NCBI GenBank assembly: GCA_002307065.1
Contig: DBTN01000035.1
Location: 1-59,165 of the forward strand
Direction of reading: 5' to 3'
DNA length: 59,165 nt
DNA from: Akkermansiaceae bacterium UBA1315
GTDB taxonomy: Bacteria > Verrucomicrobiota > Verrucomicrobiia > Verrucomicrobiales > Akkermansiaceae
The notes under the pieces were generated by a model that made no database searches, had not been told where the DNA came from, and saw only the letters and a program-made list of their open reading frames with translations. Shown here piece by piece: positions 49,136-56,802 of the stretch (its first letter is position 1; each line of letters opens with the position of its first letter). Made by a program: the position numbers and the translations under genes.

Positions 49136-49894
49136 TTATTTAGCGGCCTTTTTGGCGGCTTTTTTCGTCACTTTTTTAGCGGCCTTTTTCGCTGGGGCTT
49201 TTTTGGCCGTCTTTTTGGCAGGTGCTGCGGATTTCACGGCTGCCTTTTTCGCTGGAGCGGCTTTCTTGACGGGAGCTTTTTTCGCGACGGTTTTTTTCGC
49301 GGCTTTTTTAGCAGGTCCGGCTTTTTTGGCGCTTTTAGCGACTTTCTTCGACGCCTTTTTCGCCGTCTTCACGGCTTTTTTGGCGGGTGCTTTGGTTGCC
49401 GCTTTTTTGGCAGGAGCTGTTTTTGCAGCGGCTTTTTTGGCCGGAGCTTTTTTAGCAACTTTCTTTACGGCTTTGGTCGCGGTTTTGGCCGCGGCCTTCT
49501 TTGCTGTTTTTTTTGCAGCCATGGCTTTGTGTCGTTGGAGTTCGCGTTCGATGTTGGTTTTCTCGTCCGGCGTTAATGTACCGGCGGAGAGGATTGCGAG
49601 GATCGCCTCATCGAGCCGTCCTCCGAAAGCATTTGTTAGAAAGTCATGCGTCGCGCGTTGGACGATGACATCCTGAGAATAGGCGGCTTCATAAACGTGA
49701 GCGCGACCGACGCGCGCGCGTTTCACGAGGCTTTTTCTCTCCAAGCTCTGCATAACCGAGAGCACCGTGGTGTAAGCGCGTTCTTTTCCATCGGGAAGAG
49801 ACTCATGAATCGTGGCCACTGTCGATGGACCATGATGCCAGATGACTGACAGAGCTTGTAATTCAAGATTGGATGGATGAGATGGCCTTGCCAT
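49136..49894 (-). CDS. BlaI/CopY-type winged-helix repressor fused to a histone-H1-like tail
   Basis: 252 residues. Residues 1-122 are a BlaI-family repressor: LELQALSVIWHHGPSTVATI, ERAYTTVLSVMQSLERKSLV, RAHVYEAAYS and the dimerisation helices FLTNAFGGRLDEAILAIL. From Met125 (AMAAKKTAKKAAAKTATKA) to the end the sequence is almost only Lys, Ala and Pro in repeats of KKA, AKKAPAK and PAKKAA, like bacterial histone H1 homologues. Met125 with an upstream AG-rich stretch could also start a separate H1-like protein (125-252). BlaI repressors release their promoters when a BlaR sensor cleaves them; no BlaR is here. A basic tail would add sequence-independent DNA binding. Terminator follows. Confidence 0.85.
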   Translation of the reverse strand: MARPSHPSNLELQALSVIWHHGPSTVATIHESLPDGKERAYTTVLSVMQSLERKSLVKRARVGRAHVYEAAYSQDVIVQRATHDFLTNAFGGRLDEAILAILSAGTLTPDEKTNIERELQRHKAMAAKKTAKKAAAKTATKAVKKVAKKAPAKKAAAKTAPAKKAATKAPAKKAVKTAKKASKKVAKSAKKAGPAKKAAKKTVAKKAPVKKAAPAKKAAVKSAAPAKKTAKKAPAKKAAKKVTKKAAKKAAK

Positions 49895-49963
49895 AAACGA
49901 ACACCTAAGCGGTATTCCGCGATATAAGTATCACTTCGATGTTCCGTCAAGTTGGAAGGTGTA

Positions 49964-50004
49964 GATTCTCAAGAAAAGTTTAACATTTTTTCAACTTGAG
50001 AATC
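49964..50004. promoter_or_regulatory. Inverted repeats upstream of the BlaI-H1 gene
   Basis: Perfect 10-bp inverted repeat GATTCTCAAG (49964-49973) / CTTGAGAATC (49995-50004) with a 21-bp spacer. Nearby, ACTAC (50014-50018) and GTAGT (50026-50030) recall TACTAC/GTAGTA operators of BlaI. They could be autoregulatory sites or, for the 10-bp pair, a terminator of the TlpA-like gene. Confidence 0.4.
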
Positions 50005-50037
50005 GTCCGGTGAACTACCCTTGTCGTAGTACTATGT

Positions 50038-51018
50038 TTATGGTTGTTCGAGATCGAGAGAAAGCTCGGGACGTACGATCGTTGCGTCGATTTTTTTCAG
50101 CACGTTCCAGAGTTCGTCATCGGTGAAGTGGCCGTTGAAAAGGATGTTTCCTTCGGGTGAGATGACGGCGATGACCGGGACGCTTTGTACGCGCAGTAAG
50201 CGGCTCAAAGGGTTTTGTTTTTGGTCGATCAACCAGTTTCCGGGAGGAGCGGGTTCGAAGTTTTTCAAGATTTCGCGAGCATCGGTTAGAACCTTGGCGG
50301 AGTCTTCGAGCAGCAGAGAAACGACGGCGATGCCATGTTGATCAAGCTTTACAGCGGCAGCGGCAAATTCGGGAAGGGTTGCTTCACTTTCACGACTCCA
50401 GGGCGACCAGAAGTGAAACAGCAGGGCTTTTTTTCCTTCGACGATTTTTTCGAGTGAGATCGGATCGGCACCTGAGACGGGTTTGAGCTCGGTGGAGAAA
50501 TCGATTTTCACGGATCGCATGGCGTCCTTCATGCGCAATCGGTCGATGTGTGGAGCGAAGGCGGCGCCTTGTCGTGGGCTGAGCCAGAAAGCTTCGGTGA
50601 TGTGTTTTTTGAAAGCGTCCTTATCGCCTCGTTTTAATGCGTCGATGGCGACGATGTATTCGGTGACGGCGAGCCAGTCTTCTTGGGTTCCGAAAATTTC
50701 TGACTCTTCGATTTTAAAAGTTTCCGCGCGTTTGCGGAAATCCGGGAGCATGGCGGCGAGGGCGTCGTCTTCTTGTCGGTCGACATGGAAGAGGAATCGT
50801 GCTTCGAGGAGGGCTTGTTCGGTGACGCCTTTTTTTCGGGCATCGGCAACGGCGGCTTCGAAGGCGGTGAGAGATCCGCGTTCGGAAAGCAGGTGTTCAA
50901 GCGCCGCTTCGCGAGGAGTCAGGCCTTCGATCGAGAACTCTTCGGCGGGAGCGATCGGCTCTGCCGCCGTTAAGAAATTCGCGGAGAAAAGGAAAAGGGC
51001 GACGAGAGAGGCGCGCAT
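50038..51018 (-). CDS. TlpA-like thioredoxin-fold protein without active-site cysteines
   Basis: 326 residues. Signal peptide MRASLVALFLFSANFLTAAE; helical N-terminal region (50-170); thioredoxin-like domain from about 185 with ALLFHFWSPWSRESEATLPE, GIAVVSLLLED, VQSVPVIAVISPEGNILFNG and the cis-Pro in VPVIAV. The position of the catalytic WCxxC reads WSPWS, so both cysteines are replaced and it cannot do disulfide exchange. It may be a scaffold or chaperone-like member. Located at the end of a minus-strand group with LysM, tatD and trpF. Confidence 0.82.
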   Translation of the reverse strand: MRASLVALFLFSANFLTAAEPIAPAEEFSIEGLTPREAALEHLLSERGSLTAFEAAVADARKKGVTEQALLEARFLFHVDRQEDDALAAMLPDFRKRAETFKIEESEIFGTQEDWLAVTEYIVAIDALKRGDKDAFKKHITEAFWLSPRQGAAFAPHIDRLRMKDAMRSVKIDFSTELKPVSGADPISLEKIVEGKKALLFHFWSPWSRESEATLPEFAAAAVKLDQHGIAVVSLLLEDSAKVLTDAREILKNFEPAPPGNWLIDQKQNPLSRLLRVQSVPVIAVISPEGNILFNGHFTDDELWNVLKKIDATIVRPELSLDLEQP

Positions 51019-51079
51019 GGGTTTTTGGGAGGAGGTAGCTGCTGGAACGGGATTTTCCAGCAGCTGGATGACGCTGGAA

Positions 51080-51505
51080 TCAGCGTGCGGGGATGTTCAG
51101 TTTTGAGCCGAGGACGACGGTGTCTTTGGTGAGGCCGTTGGCTTGTTTGATCGCGTCGACCGAGACTTTGTATTTTTTGCTCAAGCCCCAGAGGGTATCG
51201 CCTTTGCCGATGGTGTGGACGGTGGCGACGCCGCCGGAGGTGGCAGGTGAAGGGACCGGTTTGCTTGCTGGCAAATGGGGCGCGACTGGTGGAGCGGGAA
51301 CTTGGGTGGTCGTTGTCGTGCTGGTTTCTTCGTAGGCTGCCGGAGTGTCATAGGTCGGATTGACCGGGGCGACGGAGGCGTCGGCGGTTCCATAATCGGC
51401 GGTGCCGTATGGATTCGCGGTGTCATAATCGTCGGCTTTCTGGCTGGCGCAGGAGGCGAAGAGGAGTGAGGCGGACGCTGGGATGAGGAGACGAAGTGGA
51501 ATCAT
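51080..51505 (-). CDS. LysM-domain lipoprotein
   Basis: 141 residues. Lipoprotein signal MIPLRLLIPASASLLFASC with lipobox FASC; a long Thr/Pro/Ala/Tyr-rich linker (about 25-90); one LysM at the C-terminus: VHTIGKGDTLWGLSKKYKVS then QANGLTKDTVVLGSKLNIP. Predicted peptidoglycan-binding envelope protein. Orientation and 60-bp distance to the TlpA-like gene allow cotranscription. Confidence 0.9.
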   Translation of the reverse strand: MIPLRLLIPASASLLFASCASQKADDYDTANPYGTADYGTADASVAPVNPTYDTPAAYEETSTTTTTQVPAPPVAPHLPASKPVPSPATSGGVATVHTIGKGDTLWGLSKKYKVSVDAIKQANGLTKDTVVLGSKLNIPAR

Positions 51506-51601
51506 GGTGATGGTTTTAACGGATTGGGGTTGGGTTGTGATGATTGGATGCGGCGAATGACTGGGGTAGTTTATAGAAACGTCGTGAAGTTTCCAGTTTG
51601 T

Positions 51602-52414
51602 TCACGAGGGTGTGGATGAGAGTCGGAAAAATGCGGTGGTGGTATCGCGGGTGTGTTTGGCGAGGGTTTCCAACGTTTCACCGCGGAGAGTGGCGAGCCG
51701 CTGAGCGGTTTGGAGGGTATAGGCCGGTTCGTTGCGTTTTCCGCGAAATGGTTCGGGCGCGAGGTAAGGCGAATCCGTTTCCACCATGAATGAACCGGCG
51801 GGAGTTTGATAAGCGGTTTCGCGGACCTGCGTGGCGCTTTTGAATGTTGCGACGCCGCCGAACGAAACGAGTCCGCCGAGATCGATCACGCGTTTTGCGT
51901 TTTCCCATGAACTGATGAAGCAGTGGAAAACGGCGCGCACGGATTGATGGTATTGTTGGTAGATCGCGAGGGCGTCGTCAAATGAGGCGTGGCCGGACAG
52001 GTCGCGGGTGTGAATGACGATGTTGAGTTTCGCAGCGGCGGCGATTTCGAAATGCTGGCGGAGAAACGTCTGCTGGCGTTTGCGAAACGTTTCATCATCC
52101 CAGCCGTCAGGCGCGGCGTGATAGTAGTCCAAACCGGTTTCGCCAATGGCGCAGACGCGTGGATCGGAGGTGAAGGCCGCGAGTCGATCGGCGGCGTCGT
52201 CCGGCGCGTTGTGGACGTCGCACGGATGAATGCCGATGCAGGTGTGGACACCGGGAGTCTTGGCGATGTCGAGATTGGCTTGCAGATCGTCGAGCGAAGT
52301 CGCAAGCGAGATCAAACCGGTAACGCCAGCGGCTTTCGCGCGTTCGATGATGTCGGGGATTTCCTCTGACGGGAAACGGTGCGAGGCGAGATGGCAGTGA
52401 GAATCGATGAGCAT
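51602..52414 (-). CDS. tatD: TatD-family metal-dependent hydrolase
   Basis: 270 residues. Metal ligands in MLIDSHCHLASH (HxH), GETGLDYYH (Glu), VIHTRDL (His), FHCFISS (His) and VETDSPYLAP (Asp). TatD enzymes are 3'-5' DNA/RNA exonucleases or related deoxyribonucleases. The start codon lies 4 bp after the trpF stop, so translation is probably coupled. Confidence 0.92.
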   Translation of the reverse strand: MLIDSHCHLASHRFPSEEIPDIIERAKAAGVTGLISLATSLDDLQANLDIAKTPGVHTCIGIHPCDVHNAPDDAADRLAAFTSDPRVCAIGETGLDYYHAAPDGWDDETFRKRQQTFLRQHFEIAAAAKLNIVIHTRDLSGHASFDDALAIYQQYHQSVRAVFHCFISSWENAKRVIDLGGLVSFGGVATFKSATQVRETAYQTPAGSFMVETDSPYLAPEPFRGKRNEPAYTLQTAQRLATLRGETLETLAKHTRDTTTAFFRLSSTPS

Positions 52415-52418
52415 GGGA

Positions 52419-53075
52419 TCAGCGGTTGAGCGCTGTTAGAAAAGCGGCGACTTTTTTGAAATCCTTGATGCCGGGAGAAATTTCCGCACCGGAGGCGATG
52501 TCGAGCGCGGCGGGAGCGACGGTTGTCGCGGCGAGCGAGGCGTTTTCCGGAACGATTCCGCCGGCGAGAATGATGGGTAACTGTGGGTTTTCCTGGCGAA
52601 ATTGAGAGGCGACATCCCAGTCAAAAACTTCACCGGTTCCGCCGTAAATGCCGGGCGCATGGGCATCGAGCAAGAGGGCGGACGAGCCGAATTCACCGGA
52701 CCGGTTCAGGTCGTCTTTTGTTCGCACGCCGATCGCTTTGATGAAAGGAATGCCCGCTTCGCGAAAGGCGGCGGCGTCTTCCGGTTTTTCGTCACCGTGG
52801 AGTTGGACCGCATCGATCCAACCTTCGCGGAAAAGGCGCAATGGCAGCTCAACCGGTTCGTTCACAAACACACCCACGCGCAGGATTTTTCCGGCGAAAT
52901 GGCTGAGCCAGGCGGCGTTTTCCGGAGCGAGATAGCGTTTCGATTGCGGCCAAAAATTGACGCCGATCGCATCGACGCCGTGATCCACGAGTTTTTGCGC
53001 GTCATCACGCGAAGTGACGCCGCAGATTTTCAGCGAGACAAAAGACGGGTCGAGGAACGTTTCCAGAAGCGGCAC
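52419..53075 (-). CDS. trpF: Phosphoribosylanthranilate isomerase
   Basis: 218 residues from the GTG before PLLETFLDPSFVSLKICGV, which gives the normal family length; a GTG at 53162 would add 29 residues. TIM-barrel enzyme of tryptophan synthesis. KICGVTSRDDA with the catalytic Cys, AIGVNFWPQSKRYL, VGVFVNEP, VQLHGDE, LLDAHAPGIYGGTGEVFDW and ILAGGIVPEN (phosphate loop) are present, the catalytic Asp being in LLLDAH. No other trp genes are adjacent. Divergent from uvrA. Confidence 0.92.
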   Translation of the reverse strand: MPLLETFLDPSFVSLKICGVTSRDDAQKLVDHGVDAIGVNFWPQSKRYLAPENAAWLSHFAGKILRVGVFVNEPVELPLRLFREGWIDAVQLHGDEKPEDAAAFREAGIPFIKAIGVRTKDDLNRSGEFGSSALLLDAHAPGIYGGTGEVFDWDVASQFRQENPQLPIILAGGIVPENASLAATTVAPAALDIASGAEISPGIKDFKKVAAFLTALNR

Positions 53076-53234
53076 GGCGCGAACATAACGTGGGATGAAC
53101 GGTTTGGAATACGGAATTTCTAACCGGTTTGAAGCCGCGATTGGAGTGAAGAACGGGATCACGGGTTTAGTGTGATTTTTTTCGAGTCTCTACTGGTCGG
53201 ACGAAAGTCCGTGGTCCAATTTTAGCGTGTGGAC

Positions 53235-56039
53235 ATGATTCGGATTCGGGGAGCGCGGCAGCATAATTTGCGGAATATCGATGTGGATCTTCCGCGTGGG
53301 AAGATGGTGATCATCACCGGTCCGAGCGGATCGGGGAAATCGTCGCTCGCGTTTCACACGTTGTATGCGGAAGGGCAGCGGCGGTATGTGGAATCGCTTT
53401 CGGTGTATGCGCGGCAGTTTTTGGATCAGTTGGAAAAGCCGGATGTCGATTCGATTGAGGGGCTGAGTCCGGCGATTGCGATTGAGCAACGCGGCGGCGG
53501 ACTGAATCCACGGTCGACGGTGGCGACGGCGACGGAGATTTACGATTATCTCCGGGTGTTGTGGGCGGCGGCAGGCGTGCCGCATGATCCGGTGACCGGT
53601 GAAAAACTGCAGAGGTTGGGACCGGGGGATATTGTCGATCTTTTGGGGGCGCTGGAGGGAGGAACGAAGGTGGTTTTGCTGGCGCCGTTGCCGAAAGAAG
53701 AACTCTCGGAGCCGGTTCGGCTTTTGGGGGATTTGCAGCGGCAGGGTTTCATTCGGGTGCGGGTGGACGGCGAGGTTTTGGAGATCGAGGAAGCGGGGAA
53801 ATTCTGGCCGGAAAATCCGTCGGCGGTGGAGATCGTCGTCGACCGGTTTGTGATTCGGGCCGGGATGGAATCGCGGTTGGCGGATTCGGTGGAGACGGCG
53901 CTGCGGCTTTGCGGAACGGAAGCGCGGGCGGCGATTCAGGATGTGGGTTCCGAGAATTGGCGGGATGTTTCCTTTCAGACTTCGTATCGGAATCCAGCGA
54001 CCGGTTTTATGGTGGAGGAGCTTTCGGCGAAGCATTTTTCGTTTAATTCCCACCTGGGCGCGTGTTCGGCCTGTGAGGGATTGGGGACGGAGATGTTTTG
54101 CGATCCGGGGTTGCTTTTGAAAGATGCCTCGCTGCCTTTGGTGAAAGATGGCGTGCGTGGATGGTGGAAGGAAAAGTCACCGAAGGAAAAATCGTTTCGG
54201 CGGGACATGTCCGGGATCTTGGCGGCGTTTGATCTGCCGGAGGATACGACCTTTGCGGAGCTGAACGACGAAGCGAAAGATTTGCTATTGAATGGCGGGA
54301 CCTTGGAAAAGAAGCGTTTCGAGGGTTTGACGGTCGAGGCGATGCGAAAATATCACGAGGCGAAAAGCGAAGCGGTGCGGCGGCGGTTGGCGCGGGTGAT
54401 GGCGCATCGGCCGTGTCGTGTCTGCGGCGGCCGGCGGCTGAAACCGGAGTGGCTGGCGGTGCGGATCGAGGGTGGGGAAAACCGGTGGTTGGGAATTCAG
54501 GATTTTTGTGCGCTCGGCGTTTCCGACGCGATGGCGTGGCTGGAGGGTTTTAAACCGGATCCGGTAAAGGCGGAGATCTGCCAGCGATTGGCGGGCGATG
54601 TGAAAAAGCGGTTGGCGTTTTTGGAAGAAGTCGGCCTGGATTATTTAACGCTGGATCGGACGAGCGGAACGCTTTCCGGCGGTGAGGCGCAACGGATTCG
54701 GCTGGCGACGCAGTTGGGCGCGGGCCTTTCGGGAGTGATTTACGTTTTGGACGAACCCAGCATCGGTCTGCACGCGGCGGATACTCAGCGGTTGATCGGC
54801 GCGTTGATCCGGTTGCGGGATTTGGGAAATACGGTGGTCGTCGTAGAACACGATGAGGAAATCATTCGTGCGGCGGATCATGTGATCGACATCGGACCGG
54901 GCGCGGGAATCGCAGGAGGGCTGGTGCTCGCGACCGGTTCGCCCGATGAGATCGATTCGCCAACCGGGCGCTGGCTGCGGGGAGAAATCGCCGGATTTCC
55001 GGCGCATCCACCGGTTGAGAAATCGACCGGTTCGTTGGTCATTCGCGGCGCGCGTGAGCACAATTTAAAAAACCTCGACGTGACGATTCCCTTGGGCCGG
55101 ATGGTCTGTTTGAGCGGCCCGAGCGGCAGTGGGAAGTCGACGCTGGCGGATGATATTTTGCGGCGCGCACTGGTCCGGCATTTCCAGGGATCGGGCGAAG
55201 TTCCGGGGAAATTTGATCGGATCGAAGGGTTGGAGCAGATTGAAAAATGTGTCGTCGCGGATCAGTCGCCGATTGGGCGCAGTCCTCGATCGAATCCGGC
55301 GACGTTCACCGGTGTTTTCGATTTGGTTCGCGAGCTTTTTACGAAGTTAAATCTTTCGAAGCAGCGGGGCTACGGCCCGGGCCGATTCAGTTTTAATGCG
55401 GCGGGTGGACGTTGTGAGCGCTGTTTGGGGAATGGCCGATTGAAGATCGAGATGCACTTTTTACCGGACGCGTGGGTTTCCTGTCCGGCGTGTGGGGGAC
55501 GACGGTTCAATCGGGAAACGTTGGAGGTGACTTATAAAGGCAAGTCGATCGCGGATGTGTTGGAGCTTTCCGTCAGCGATGCGCGGAATTTTTTCCGGCC
55601 GATTCCGAAGATTCATCGCGTGCTGGAGATTTTGGAAGATCTCGGTCTGGGCTATTTGAAGCTCGGGCAGCCGGCGAACACGCTGTCCGGCGGCGAGGCT
55701 CAGCGGTTGAAATTGGCGGTGGAACTGGCGCGTCCGCAGGCTCCCCACACGCTTTATCTTTTTGATGAGCCGACGACCGGATTGCATTTCGGCGATGTCG
55801 AACGCCTGCTTTCCGCATTTCTCAAACTCCGCGACGCAGGTCACAGCGTGCTGGTGGTCGAGCATCACCTCGATGTGATTGCCGCGGCGGATTGGGTGAT
55901 CGAGCTGGGACCGGGTGGAGGGATTCACGGCGGAACCTTGGTCGCGGAAGGACCGCCGGAAAAAATCGCCAAGTCGAAAAAATCGCCGACCGGTTTGGCG
56001 TTGCGGGCGCGTGAAAAAAATCAGAAGCCGCGGCGATAG
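53235..56039 (+). CDS. uvrA: UvrA excinuclease ABC subunit A
   Basis: 934 residues from ATG at 53235 (MIRIRGARQHNLRN); a GTG two codons earlier is possible. Two ABC modules: first Walker A GPSGSGKSSLAFHTLYAEGQ, signature TLSGGEAQRIRLATQLG, Walker B IYVLDEPSIGLHAAD; second GPSGSGKSTLADDI, TLSGGEAQRLKLAVELA, YLFDEPTTGLHF. Interaction region for UvrB (about 115-250) is retained. In the first zinc-finger module only CSAC (about 277-280) is visible, and the expected preceding CxxC is replaced by TSYRNPATGF; the second zinc finger, CERCLGNG ... SCPACGGRRF, is intact. It recognises DNA damage with UvrB. Ends convergently with 19 bp overlap with the PagL-like gene. Confidence 0.94.
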   Translation: MIRIRGARQHNLRNIDVDLPRGKMVIITGPSGSGKSSLAFHTLYAEGQRRYVESLSVYARQFLDQLEKPDVDSIEGLSPAIAIEQRGGGLNPRSTVATATEIYDYLRVLWAAAGVPHDPVTGEKLQRLGPGDIVDLLGALEGGTKVVLLAPLPKEELSEPVRLLGDLQRQGFIRVRVDGEVLEIEEAGKFWPENPSAVEIVVDRFVIRAGMESRLADSVETALRLCGTEARAAIQDVGSENWRDVSFQTSYRNPATGFMVEELSAKHFSFNSHLGACSACEGLGTEMFCDPGLLLKDASLPLVKDGVRGWWKEKSPKEKSFRRDMSGILAAFDLPEDTTFAELNDEAKDLLLNGGTLEKKRFEGLTVEAMRKYHEAKSEAVRRRLARVMAHRPCRVCGGRRLKPEWLAVRIEGGENRWLGIQDFCALGVSDAMAWLEGFKPDPVKAEICQRLAGDVKKRLAFLEEVGLDYLTLDRTSGTLSGGEAQRIRLATQLGAGLSGVIYVLDEPSIGLHAADTQRLIGALIRLRDLGNTVVVVEHDEEIIRAADHVIDIGPGAGIAGGLVLATGSPDEIDSPTGRWLRGEIAGFPAHPPVEKSTGSLVIRGAREHNLKNLDVTIPLGRMVCLSGPSGSGKSTLADDILRRALVRHFQGSGEVPGKFDRIEGLEQIEKCVVADQSPIGRSPRSNPATFTGVFDLVRELFTKLNLSKQRGYGPGRFSFNAAGGRCERCLGNGRLKIEMHFLPDAWVSCPACGGRRFNRETLEVTYKGKSIADVLELSVSDARNFFRPIPKIHRVLEILEDLGLGYLKLGQPANTLSGGEAQRLKLAVELARPQAPHTLYLFDEPTTGLHFGDVERLLSAFLKLRDAGHSVLVVEHHLDVIAAADWVIELGPGGGIHGGTLVAEGPPEKIAKSKKSPTGLALRAREKNQKPRR

Positions 56040-56665
56040 CCGACTCCGAGGCTGTTCACGCCGCCGTGGTCGAAGATGTGTCCACCGGACTGGTGGGCGA
56101 TGTAGAGCATCAATTGGTCTTGGGGCCGGTTGGGCGAGGCGAGCGTGAGCTGGATGGGCCAGTTGAATTTCAAGTGCGACCGGTCTTCACCCAAGTGGCG
56201 GTCGATGTCCATTTGGTAAACTTTCGAGGAGTAAGACAGGCCGACACCGGTTCCAAAGGTGGTTTTCACATACTTGTTCCAAGGGAAATTGACCCAGCGG
56301 ATGACAAACGATGCGTTGTAGTCGAGAAACGGCGAGCGGCCATTTTCGTCGACGATTTCCAGCATGAGCGGGACTTCGAGCTGTGGGGTGAACGTGTGTT
56401 CGCCGATTTCCCAGCGCAATTCTCCGAGGCGGCGGGACGCGGTCAGGTTGTAAATTTCGCCGCCGGCGGAACCGCTTTCGATATGAACGCCGCGTTGACC
56501 GAGGAGGATATCGTCAATCGTGTTGGAGGTGAGAAGTGCGACGCCAAATTCGTAAGCCCATTTTGAAATTTCTGGCTGATCGTCCGCGGGGACGAAGCAG
56601 ATGGAGGCGCTGGCGGGGAAAGAAACGGCGAATAAAAAAAGCGATGTGAGGAGGGGACGGGTCAT
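56021..56665 (-). CDS. Acyloxyacyl hydrolase/PagL-like outer-membrane protein
   Basis: 214 residues from MTRPLLTSLFLFAVSFPASA (signal peptide); an upstream in-frame start at 56716 would precede it. Beta-strand rich, with C-terminal AHQSGGHIFDHGGVNSLGVG, which resembles the PagL active-site region H-x-S-N-(A/G)...N-x-G-x-N. PagL removes the 3-O-acyl chain of lipid A. Here the His-Gln-Ser replaces His-x-Ser and the following Asn is Gly; the family call is therefore moderate. Its 3' end overlaps uvrA by 19 bp. Confidence 0.62.
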   Translation of the reverse strand: MTRPLLTSLFLFAVSFPASASICFVPADDQPEISKWAYEFGVALLTSNTIDDILLGQRGVHIESGSAGGEIYNLTASRRLGELRWEIGEHTFTPQLEVPLMLEIVDENGRSPFLDYNASFVIRWVNFPWNKYVKTTFGTGVGLSYSSKVYQMDIDRHLGEDRSHLKFNWPIQLTLASPNRPQDQLMLYIAHQSGGHIFDHGGVNSLGVGYRRGF

Positions 56666-56802
56666 GAATGGATGGGATAGGGCTTGGAAGGGTATGCATT
56701 TTACCGGTTTTTGCAACGGATAGAGGGGAAGAGATGGATTTTTTCGTGGGTGTGCGACTCGATGAGCTTGAGGTTCAGTGGGCGAAGCGATAGTCCGGCG
56801 AG

